Below are positions 55,506 through 64,000 of a DNA stretch of 64,000 bases, in pieces (the first letter of the stretch is position 1; the number at the start of each line of letters is the position of its first letter). A program made the translations under genes and the position numbers. The notes below the pieces were generated by a model, which was given only the letters and a program-made list of their open reading frames with translations, did not search any database and was not told the origin of the DNA. Source of the stretch: Hermatobates lingyangjiaoensis (lineage: Eukaryota; Arthropoda; Insecta; Hemiptera; Hermatobatidae); the NCBI GenBank assembly GCA_026182355.1, contig JAPFBL010000237.1, positions 62,001 to 126,000 of the forward strand. The letters are read 5' to 3'.

Positions 55506-55642
55506 ATTGAAAATGATTGCAGTTTCTGCATTCACGATATTTTTGTTAACTGATTCTAACCTCCTGGTTATTTTCCTTATTGTAGTAGGTAAACTATAAC
55601 AAAAAGGTCGTGAATGCAGAAACTGCGATCATTTTCAATGAA
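55506..55642. mobile_element. Small foldback element
   Basis: ATTGAAAATGATTGCAGTTT + CTGCATTCACGA is inverted to TCGTGAATGCAGAAACTGCG + ATCATTTTCAAT, with AACAAAAA/TTTTTGTT closer to the loop. It lies next to TA tracts on both sides. Confidence 0.82.
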
Positions 55643-56479
55643 ATATGCTTGAGAGAAGATCTGCTGCCAATATATATATATATATATATAATTTGACAAT
55701 AGAAAAAAAAACGAATGTAAACTAGACTACTTTGATAATTTTATTCGTTCTAAATATACAGAACATTCATCCTGTAACTCCAATGTATCTTACGAGCTGG
55801 GTAACAACCTGCATCTGCAATCTTATGCTAACACTCTCTACATGAAAAATGTTCAACCTTTAGGAAGATCAATATGATGAACTAAAAATATAACCCCCTC
55901 CAGTGTATGTTTATTATTACCCTACTTTTACCTTATTTATATGCAATATTTCTATTATTGTTATATAATCATACATTTCTATTTTTTCTTGGGTTTTGTA
56001 ATGTAAAAACAAACATTACGATATGTAATGTTTGTTTTCTATAAAAGCATACATCTTTTTATAAATAGTGAAAATGAGCGTGTAGTTGTGATTTAAGTAA
56101 AGCTCGTAGACGACCCTGAAAGCCACTTGGCACCCTGAATGGCACGTGCCAAGTGGCGGCACTTTTTAAGAAATAATGTGAAATATAGTCAATCGGAAAT
56201 AATTGACACTAAATATTTAGTATTCTATACCAAATTAATGTTAAGAATATTAATTTTTGAAAGATAATTGTGTTTTAAGTTACGTTATATTATCCTTTTT
56301 GTAAAAAGTAAAAGTACCATATGTGCTTGTATATATTCAATTATTACAGGGGTTTCCATTGGAAAGAAGAATTTTGATAAAGTACTTGAGAAATTTGCTT
56401 GCTCTTCTTTATCATTTTTAATAGATGACAAATACACGCTAAACATCTATAATGTTTGTAGGGCAAAAAGCTAATGAAA

Positions 56480-56546
56480 TCGTCTCCACATATATTAATT
56501 TAATGGTATAAACAACTCGTTTCGAACACGTTGTGTTCTTCTTCAG
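56480..56546 (-). repeat. Penelope-type terminal repeat with hammerhead-like core
   Basis: Minus strand: CTGAAGAA-GAACACAACGTGTTC-GAAACGAGTTG, then TATATGTGGAGACGATTTCAT. Helix II (GAACAC/GTGTTC) is perfect. One of the better preserved cores of the GTGGAGAC-tail class. Confidence 0.68.
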
Positions 56547-56929
56547 TTCTGAAGAATCTATAATATTTGTTCCTTTTCAAAGAAATATTAGAATTTGACA
56601 AAAAAAATGTTTAGTCCCTTAAATCAAAAAAAAAAAAGAAAAGAAATTGTAGCAGCAAGCTATTTTTATAGAAACTTCAATACATTGGGCTGCTGAAACA
56701 ATTAACTGGGCACATTTTGTTTCTATCTATTTTGAGCACTATTTAAATTTGTGAAATATAAATTTTATCACTTCTATTTGGGTAGAGGGAGTCCTGAAAA
56801 TGAAATAAATACTGCTACTAGTGACAATCAAGTGTTGGCCCTACATATATGGATTAATAAACTGATATCAAAATATTAATGTAAAATAGATGATCTTTAA
56901 GGTGAGTGCAACAATTGTGGGACGAGAGA

Positions 56930-57380
56930 GGTGGGGTATTTACCTGATATGATTTCTCAGCAGACATGGATACTTCCGCGTTTACCTCTACAAGATAGGA
57001 AAACACCAAACATCCGAGTGCCTGTATTGCTCAACAGTAGATGATGTGGAGCACACATTCTTTTCATGCAAAAAACTCGAATAGGCAAAGGAGTGATTTG
57101 GTGAAGAGAATCAGTATATTCTATCCAGAAACTATTATGTCCTAGTCAAAAACATCCTTACCACCAAGAAAAGACACCTAGAAGAGCTAGGGTAACTAAT
57201 TCTAAAGTAAGTCTGCCTTACGTAAGGGAATGAATGGCCTAGCCTGAGGTAATGTGGGAAACAGTTCCAGGCTAGTGACCTAGAAGAAAACGGGGTCGTC
57301 TGTTTATTTTAGTTGGTAGTCTGGTTTACTGGGAGCCCAGCACTATGTGTGTAAATGCATTTCACTTCCTTCCCTCCCCC
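56930..57380 (+). pseudogene. R1/I-group LINE ORF2 C-terminus and 3' UTR
   Basis: One frame reads FLSRHGYFRVYLYKIGKH, then ECLYCSTVDDVEHTFFSCKKLE. The pattern HGYFxxYLxxIG....CxYC...DxxEHTFFxC is the terminal CCHC-type zinc motif of R1-like LINEs. Stops follow, but the same frame continues with NYYVLVKNILTTKKRHLEEL to TAA at about 57195. Downstream CTGGGAGCCCAGCACT and the C-run resemble R1-type 3' UTR sequence. It is a relic. Confidence 0.82.
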
Positions 57381-58950
57381 CCACCCCCCACCATCCAAAG
57401 AAAAAGGTGCGTACAACATCTTTTTCAAGTAATCGAGTAAAAAAATCCAACATACATACAAAAAAAACAACAAAATCACAGTTACAATGAAGTATTATAT
57501 GAAATATAACTCTTGCTTTCTAATTAGTTTTCCCTAATTAGCTTTCTAATTAGTTTTTTTTTTGGTGCGCATACACACAAAACTATAAAATCCCATATTA
57601 CAATGAGGTTTTATCTCCAATATAACTCTTTGTTCTTAATTAATTCTTTTAGCTTTTTTTTTTGCTCTCACCTTTATTTTATGCTGTATATTAATTAGTG
57701 GCTATTATATAACCTAAATCTTTTTTAATTAGTTGTTATATTTCTTTAAATACAATACATTCTATTAATTTAGAATAACCATGCAGCATCCATACATTAT
57801 AACCATTTAAATTACGTCAGAAGTCTATATAAACTTGCGTAAAAAGTGGACTGTAAATATAATTTTTATGATTTTAATAAATGAATCAGAAAAGAGACAG
57901 ACTATTGGACTTCTTAACAATACTAACCTCCATAAAAATGTAGCTCAAAAGCAGTGGGTCTTAAGTATGAAACTACTAATTACGACGTGGGTTATTCATA
58001 ACAGTAAAATAACTAAATTAGAAAGGAAAATATGGCAATCAGAATACATTTTATATAGAAAGGATAAATGGAAGCTCGTATCAAGCTATTTAATCATTTT
58101 TTACTAATTAAAGTTACTAGTAAAAAAAAAATGCTGTGTTACTGCTTTATATACCAAGGTTATGCAACACCCTTTTGAAAAATTTTCAAAATCTTACCTT
58201 GAAATTTTAAAAAATTTTACCTTGAAAACATCGATTTTTCCAATATGGTGTGTATCGTTAGAGAGGATCTTTTTATATCTAAAAGGGTTTTTAAATGTTG
58301 CACTTAATTTATTATTAACACTCGTTCTATCAACAAAATCTATAGCATTTGATGAACGTTTTTCTCTTTTTATTATAACAATTTTTGTTATATTCTAAGA
58401 ACCAACAATTTTATTTTCTATTTTTAATTCATTATTGTTCTAGTTTACAGGTCAGTTAGTTAATATAGCTCTGGATATTCTAAATCGTCATTGATGTTTT
58501 CTGTTTGAATAATTCCAGACAGTCATTGGCAATGCCAGCTTAGTAATGATTTATGAACGCTTCATTCATTATAAATTCACCATGCTTCAACTAGAATCCT
58601 CCATCATTTGATTATTTAGTTTAGCAAACCTTTTTACCAAGGATCGATTCATTTGTTTCAATCAATAATTCAGTTTTTGAGGTAGAGCCGGTAGTATTTA
58701 AAAATTTATCAATTTCCACGAAAACAAAGAAAGAAATCCATGAATTATAAAGAGGTGAAACAACTTCCTACGAGTATATTCGAAATTTCAAAGACAATTG
58801 CACATCCTGATCTAAGTTAAGCTTACTATAGTATCTTTAGTGCTCTGGTAAATTTTTGATAAGTTTGTACGTACTGCCACAAGCAAATATTTTGTTAATG
58901 CCTCTATAATAATAAAAACATACATATTTATCTGGAATAACGTAGGGCAG
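57381..58950. other. Unannotated AT-rich DNA
   Basis: A short tandem near 57512-57560 (TTCTAATTAGTTTTCCCTAA) is the only repeat. ORFs at 57835-58107 and 58162-58398 are 78-90 codons but AT-driven and motif-free. Confidence 0.35.
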
Positions 58951-58952
58951 CG

Positions 58953-59940
58953 GTTACCAATCTTTAGAACTTCATTGGCCACTAAATTTATCAGTTTTTA
59001 TTTGGTGGACCACTAATATGGTTACACGAATATAATTATTACCACTGAGGTTAGTATAATTAATATTATTAATATGGCAAACCGTCATACCTCGTAAGAT
59101 GTTCTTGGAGTCGTTGGAGCGCTTTCAGACGTTGTCCATCTTCGATCGCAACTAACCTACTCCCAGTAGGTTAGTTAATCTACTACGGTTCGAAGATGGG
59201 CAACGTCCGAAAGCGCTCCAACGAATCCAAGACCATCTTACGAGGTATGACGGTTTGCCATATTAATAAGTTAATAAATTAATAATATGAATTCGAAAAA
59301 AAAAAGTACAGTAAATATTTTTTGGTGGCTTTAAACAAATCCAAATTTCAGGTAGTCTAAATCATATTTTCTTAATATTTTTCGTTTTTCTTTTCACATC
59401 CTATTTTAATGTTCTTTCTGATGCTGTCTCACCATGACTGTGGATGCTCTGATAAGCCTCATAAGTTCACTATTAAGTGCATTATCACTATTTTCATTAC
59501 TTATTTTATCATTGGTTTTTCCAAAGAAGTGCAAAATATTCACTTACATTTTTTTAATCAATATCTGTCTATTGACTATTTTATTTGAATGAATGAAAGA
59601 TAGAATTCTACATAGTCAAGTATATCTCTAGATATTTCATGTTACCCATTATGTACGAATGATTAACTGCCATAAAGCGCTATCCACACGACACACAAAT
59701 GGCACTGAAAATTTCTGTTCGTTTTATAAACTTGTTTGTGTAAGTTCAATTGTTGTCAACAAAATGAATTTAAACAATGTTTAAGAACATTTTTCTGCAC
59801 CTTAGAACTTATTTACATGTAATACATTTTGAAATTTAAAAAAATATTGTATATTATACAATTAAATTCTTTAGGGAGCGGTGGCAAATCAAATAGTGTC
59901 TTAAGGGAGGTAATACTTAAAAAAGTTTGAAAACCACTCG
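58953..59940. mobile_element. Probable hAT-type element with nested foldback
   Basis: Left AGCGGTTACCAATCTTTAG and right AAAAGTTTGAAAACCACTCG resemble hAT ends (CAGNGGTT...AACCNCTG), and GGTGGACC / GGAGCGGTGG strings flank inside. The 8-bp flanks (CGTAGGGC / CCTAGAGT) match only 5 of 8, so support is moderate. The foldback at 59068-59268 lies inside. Confidence 0.55.
59068..59268. mobile_element. Foldback family D, well-preserved copy
   Basis: ATTAATATGGCAAACCGTC + ATACCTCGTAAGATG inverts to CATCTTACGAGGTAT + GACGGTTTGCCATATTAAT. The inner arms contain GTCCATCTTCGATC / TTCGAAGATGGGCAACGTCC, and on the right arm GGGCAACGTCC is followed by GAAAGC, like helix II plus GAAA. A small inner palindrome CCTACTCCCAGTAGG forms the loop. 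Confidence 0.88.
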
Positions 59941-60340
59941 CCTAGAGTATAATAAGGTAAATGAATATATTGAGGTATCTCACCCTCCAGGGTTTTAGAA
60001 TTTCATTTTTAGAACTTTGTTTGTTGGATTGAATAGTGAACATTTGAAAAGACTGATTGGTTTTCATTCTATTAGAAATTAAACTTTGGTTTATTTTTAG
60101 TTGCCAGTCCATACACGTGGTTTGTATAAATATAACGAGTATAGAGACGAAAAGAAGAAGTATAACTGATCGCTGTTCACTTCAAGGAAACCAGACTTGT
60201 GTCTACTAGAATTTGAAAACAACGTTTGGATTGGTTTTTCAGTGCCAACACTTGTAGGGTTTCACCTTTTAGCGCTGTTCCAGAGCCGGCATTTATTTAT
60301 TTGACACTCATTTTAGTAATGGATGCGTCACATTTTCGGG

Positions 60341-60513
60341 TACATTCTATATTGTAAGTCTTAGATTTTGCTTAACTCAAGTATATTTAGAGTAGGGATT
60401 TAAAACGTCCTCTCACATCACCCATGAAGAAATCAAGGCTAAAAGGAGAAACGAACCCGAGATGTATCAGTCTTAAGACGATCAAGCAAGCCACAGAGCT
60501 ACTCTCACTCCCC
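60341..60513 (-). repeat. Decayed SINE
   Basis: GATTTTGCTTAACTCAAGTA and TTTAGAGTAGGGATTT from the body, then a diverged head with GAGTAGCTCTGTGGCTTG (minus) at about 60495-60512. The middle is deleted. Confidence 0.68.
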
Positions 60514-60848
60514 ATTTAAAAGACTGGTCGAAGATTGAGAAAGTTTTAAGTACTAATAGTTAAGAAGTTTATAACGTTTACTGACCTAAGTCTCTGTAAC
60601 GTTCACCTTTGTTCGTTTTCGAACTAAATAACCGAGACGTCTCCCCCAACATTCAACTTGGTATAGTGTTTTCAAACTTTTAGCTTTCGAAGGAAAACTT
60701 TAGTTGCGTAATCTCGAAGATACTTGTTTGTTTTTTGCCAATTTCGTATTACAACAATCAGCAATGACTGTGAGTTTTATATATATATATATTATATATA
60801 TATATATATATATGTTCAAACTATAATAAAGACTGTTATTTCACGTGT

Positions 60849-61228
60849 TTATCGTAATATATATATATATATTTGGTTCCACGAGTTACTCTGGAGGCCA
60901 GTAGCAGTTTGCTTCTCAACGCGAGTACTTCGCACTTCTTCCCGATGACGACGGATGTCGAAATATCGAAGTGAGTTCTGTAGTGTCTTTCTGTGTTCTT
61001 TTCTATGTGTTAAAGTGTATATATATATATATATATACTTCGAATAAAATGAAAGGTCCGTGTGGACAATAAACACTTTAACACATAGAAAAGAAACACA
61101 GAAAGACACTTCTCAACGCGAGTACTTCGCACTTCTTTCCGATGACGACGGATGTCGAAATATCGAAGTGAGTTCTGTAGTGTCTTTCTGTGTTTCTTTT
61201 CTATGTGTTAAAGTGTATATATATATAT
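60849..61228. mobile_element. Foldback cluster: two direct and one inverted arm
   Basis: CTCAACGCGAGTACTTCGCA, CCGATGACGACGGATGTCGA and AATATCGAAGTGAGTTCTG occur at 60914-60990 and again at 61113-61190. Between them CACTTTAACACATAGAAAAG is the inverse of the outer tail. The core is CCGATGAC-GACGGATGTC-GAAATATC, with C-U changed to C-C in the CTGATGA element. TA tracts lie between the arms and at both ends. Confidence 0.78.
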
Positions 61229-61646
61229 AACATGATTACACCATAAACACACGAAATAACAGCCAACGTCAAAGAGACAATAAGAAATTAGGAAAAGAAC
61301 TCTTATCCTGATAGATTATAGTAACATTAGAGTTTTTAAAAACTTTTTCTTTTCTTAGAGATAAAATTTACATAAATTTATATTAAAATCAATTTTTTTT
61401 AAAAATAAAATTATTAGTGAGATGAATTAGCTTCAATTTCAATATAATAACAATATGTTTTTACTTAGCTAGATTGGTTTTTGACTTGTATAGCTTATAG
61501 GTTAAAAAAAATAATAACACGTTTTATATGTAACAGTAAGTATTTCAATAAGTAGTTTGTATATAAATATGTCAAATGATATAATTTGTTTCAATATTTT
61601 TTCCATGATTTTCTGAGAGGTCAAGACTTAATTGAAGGATTGCCCA

Positions 61647-61649
<3 letters not shown>

Positions 61650-61691
<42 letters not shown>
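61650..61691. repeat. (TA)n microsatellite
   Basis: A TA run directly preceding foldback family A. Confidence 0.95.
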
Positions 61692-61694
<3 letters not shown>

Positions 61695-61872
61695 ATTTCA
61701 CATAAACACGTGAAATAACAATCAATGATCAAACCACAATAAGAAATGGGAAAACAAGACTCAAAACAAGACTGAGTTCAGTTGGGTTTTTGACTCTGAC
61801 GAAGACCGCTTGTTACGGTTGAAAGATTTTAGTCTTGTTTTCCCATTTCTTATTGTGGTATGATCATTGATT
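61691..61872. mobile_element. Foldback family A copy, asymmetric
   Basis: The left arm keeps AAAGATTTCACATAAACACG to AATGGGAAAACAAGACT, then lacks the AAGATCTTTCAACCG part. The right arm is complete (CTGACGAAGACCGCTTGTTA, CGGTTGAAAGATTTTAGTC). Both ends touch TA tracts. Confidence 0.85.
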
Positions 61873-61892
61873 ATATATATATATATATATAA

Positions 61893-62450
61893 TTTAATGA
61901 GAAATGGAAGACAAACGGATATATAATGCAGTTTCTAATTACTTTATATTCATGAATTAATTATTAAAAAGTAAAAACATAACGGCAGTTGTGATTTGAG
62001 TTTCAAGAATATATTCGAACTAGCATGGGGAATTTGAAACAGAAACCATGAATGACTGGATACAGTTGATTCATGAGTTAATTTGCTCCAAATAAAGGCC
62101 ACTTCATGAGAGTTATGTGATTGTAACACTTGAAAAATGGTCAATTAATCGTAATTTTGAATGGAACAACAGGGAAAACAAAAGGTAGATAGGTATTCTG
62201 GGTAAGTAGGGAAAGCCCTTGGCCTCGATTTAAAACAGCTCTCTACTAAAGTTTTTCTCTTTTAATTTTTTAATAATAAAACCTATTTATAGCGGCATCT
62301 AACAATTAAAAATATTAAACACGGAGAGTTTTTTTTTTAAATCAAATATTTCATTCAATATCAAATATTTCCTTCTCTTATGGTAGTTCTCTACCGTGTA
62401 CAATGAATTTTTCAAAATTAAAAAATGTAAATAAAGTTTGTTTAATTTAT
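61893..62450. other. Unannotated AT-rich DNA
   Basis: No gene is supported; the frames at 61950-62144 and 62403-62597 are chance, the latter overlapping a LINE relic in another frame. Confidence 0.35.
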
Positions 62451-62488
62451 AACTATGATATTCTACTGTACTATGTAGAACTCAAATG

Positions 62489-62637
62489 CTTCTTTGTACT
62501 TTTGCTGATGACACATCTATTTTATCCCAAAACCGCGATCACTTTGTCAGCACAAATACTCTCCGAGAGTACCTACATAACATTGAAGCCTGGCTGAAAA
62601 ATCGGCACTTAAATATTAATATAAATAAAAGTAAATA
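62489..62637 (+). pseudogene. Jockey-type RT fragment
   Basis: The frame reads LCTFADDTSILSQNRDHF, then LREYLHNIEAWLKNRHLNIN and INKSK-stop. FADDTSIL contains the catalytic FADD of LINE RT, and the following helix (L..YL..IE.W....L.IN..KS) is standard for Jockey/CR1-group enzymes. It is a short relic whose 3' side abuts an arm of the 63725-63965 foldback family. Confidence 0.88.
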
Positions 62638-62700
62638 AAAAGCAATTTAAAAGAAGATAGATAGGAATAACTCACTTCTATATTTCAAGAACACAAGCGA
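62638..62700. repeat. Solo arm of the 63725-63965 foldback
   Basis: TTTAAAAGAAGATAGATAGG, AATAACTCACTTCTATATTTC matches the left arm at 63725-63775 (AAAAGAAGATAGCACACAAA...). The rest of the element is absent. Confidence 0.65.
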
Positions 62701-63720
62701 GATCTACTGCTACGATAACCTATATTCTACTGCTACAAATGCTTAGGATGAAAAATATGCGTAGTTACATATTTCTAAATAAAGATTTAAAAAAAAAATA
62801 AGTTTGTTAACATTTACAATGAAGTAGACTGATCCACGTTTTTACTGTTAGTTAAGAAATATTACTCAGTAATCTGTAAAGTTTTATTGTTCCTTTCTTT
62901 GTTTAAATGTTTGTTATGATATTTTACTAGATAATAATTTTGTTCTCTAAACTAAAGTTGTAAATGCACTTATAAAATCTTCATCCAAGTTTAATTTAAG
63001 TTATAAGATTCTTGATTCAAATAACATCGTAGAATAATACTGTTTAGCGCAAGTATTTAGCTGGAATTATAAAAACTTTCTTATAGAAGTATTTTAACAA
63101 AGGGAATTTCATCATGATGTTTAACCAAAAATTCTTCATTAGAAGACCAATAAACTGATTTTGTTATTAATGACATTCGAAATTATTTATTTCTTCAATA
63201 AATAATATCTAAGGTACTACTGTACTTTACAAACATTGAAACTCAAAGTTGCTGGCAAGAGGGGAAAATTTACTATCGTTATCTGAAAATCATTTCCATA
63301 AATATGAGCCTTAAAATAAAAAAAATTGCAATTTAAATTCACTTATTCAAATATCATTTTACGTATTTATATGTCTTAATAGAATACTGAACCTATTGCA
63401 GTCTGATGTTCCACCGATTTTATAATTATATATATATTATCTTCCAAACCTCATTAAGAAATAAAAAAATGACAAAAATTTAGTCAAAACAAGTAGTCTT
63501 GATTTGATTTGAAGTGTTTATTCTGAAATCTTGATAAAATATTTTTATCCTTGAAAATGTCATAAGTTTTTTTTTGGCGAAACGTCAGCGTATAAACAGT
63601 AGTATTATGTCTTTAGTCCAAAAATCGTCAAGAAACCCACGTTTGAACATATATAGGTATATAACTTATAACTTATATAGGTATAATTAACTGAAACGGT
63701 CCAATGGACTTTTAAATAAA
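62701..63720. other. Unannotated AT-rich DNA
   Basis: No ORF, RNA gene or repeat family was recognised. Confidence 0.35.
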
Positions 63721-63724
63721 AACC

Positions 63725-63965
63725 AATTAAAAAGAAGATAGCACACAAATAGACACAGGAATAACTCAGTTCTATATTTCGACTATCGTCGTCATCAGGA
63801 GGCGAAGAGTCCCGCAGAAAGGGAGGGCGGCGAATCAGCCGCTGCCTTCTCTGAGAGTCACCGCTCTGCCTTCATGCGGGACTCTTGGCTTCCTGATGAC
63901 GACGATGGTCGAAATATAGAAGTGAGTTATTCCTGTGTCTTATCTGTGTGCTATCTTCTTTTTAA
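63725..63965. mobile_element. Foldback with GC-rich centre and two hammerhead-like cores
   Basis: ACCAATTAAAAAGAAGATAG and CTATCTTCTTTTTAATTGGT bound it. The right arm reads CCTGATGAC-GACGATGGTC-GAAATATAGAAG; the left arm holds the inverse. The centre (about 63800-63885) is GC-rich with inverted GAAGAGTCCCGCA / GCGGGACTCTTGG, in sharp contrast to the AT-rich flanks. A TA tract begins right after it. Confidence 0.85.
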
Positions 63966-64000
63966 TTGGTATAATATATATATCTATATATATATATATA

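Noticed and set aside
57835..58398. Two ORFs of 90 and 78 codons
   Set aside because: AT-driven composition, no domain, no conserved counterpart in the window.

Overview
This window looks like intergenic or intronic DNA from an AT-rich, repeat-laden animal genome. There is no operon structure and no long ORF. Instead there are (TA)n tracts, tRNA-derived SINEs, decayed non-LTR retrotransposons, hAT, Tc1/mariner-like, pogo/Tigger-like and Helitron-like DNA elements, satellites, and many foldback elements. An arthropod (for example a chelicerate or crustacean) is my best guess, from the overall repeat style and a SINE tail ending in CCTAACCTAACC-like sequence; the species cannot be named from the sequence alone. 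Nearly all short ORFs are chance frames, TA-repeat frames (IYIYIY...) or frames of the 80-bp satellite.

Layout. 1-9 kb: SINE copies, a non-autonomous hAT with an internal 79-bp tandem repeat (4684-5566), a TA-flanked MITE (6579-6838), a Jockey-type LINE 3' end (7250-7686) and a hAT relic with a transposase C-terminus (8423-9131). 9.8-22.7 kb: (TA)n tracts with foldback elements, a Jockey ORF1 relic split by a 319-bp foldback with 13-bp target duplication (12775-13720), a LINE C-terminal relic (18820-19250), a 21 x 22-bp minisatellite (20591-21052) and an inverted pair of Penelope-like GIY-YIG fragments (22147-22327). 23.7-36.6 kb: SINEs, Helitron-like elements, a Tigger-like element and one convincing host coding exon on the minus strand (34751-34918) with canonical splice sites. 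36.7-42.7 kb: Jockey RT and other LINE relics, and Penelope-type terminal repeats with hammerhead-ribozyme-like cores. 38.1-53.3 kb: a ~10 kb tandem duplication carrying two arrays of an 80-bp satellite; the second copy lacks about 4.3 kb. 53.5-64 kb: SINEs, foldbacks, an R1-like LINE tail, a hAT-like element carrying a foldback, and a Jockey RT fragment.

The unifying theme is that many unrelated-looking foldback and terminal repeats share one RNA-like core: CTGANGA, one extra base, a short hairpin, then GAAAN with a very short helix III. This matches the reduced hammerhead ribozymes known from Penelope-like retroelements. They lie mostly in or beside (TA)n tracts, frequently as inverted pairs, and one has a clear 13-bp target-site duplication. 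The best candidate for something new here is this family of non-autonomous, hammerhead-bearing foldback elements, together with the recently duplicated 80-bp satellite block.
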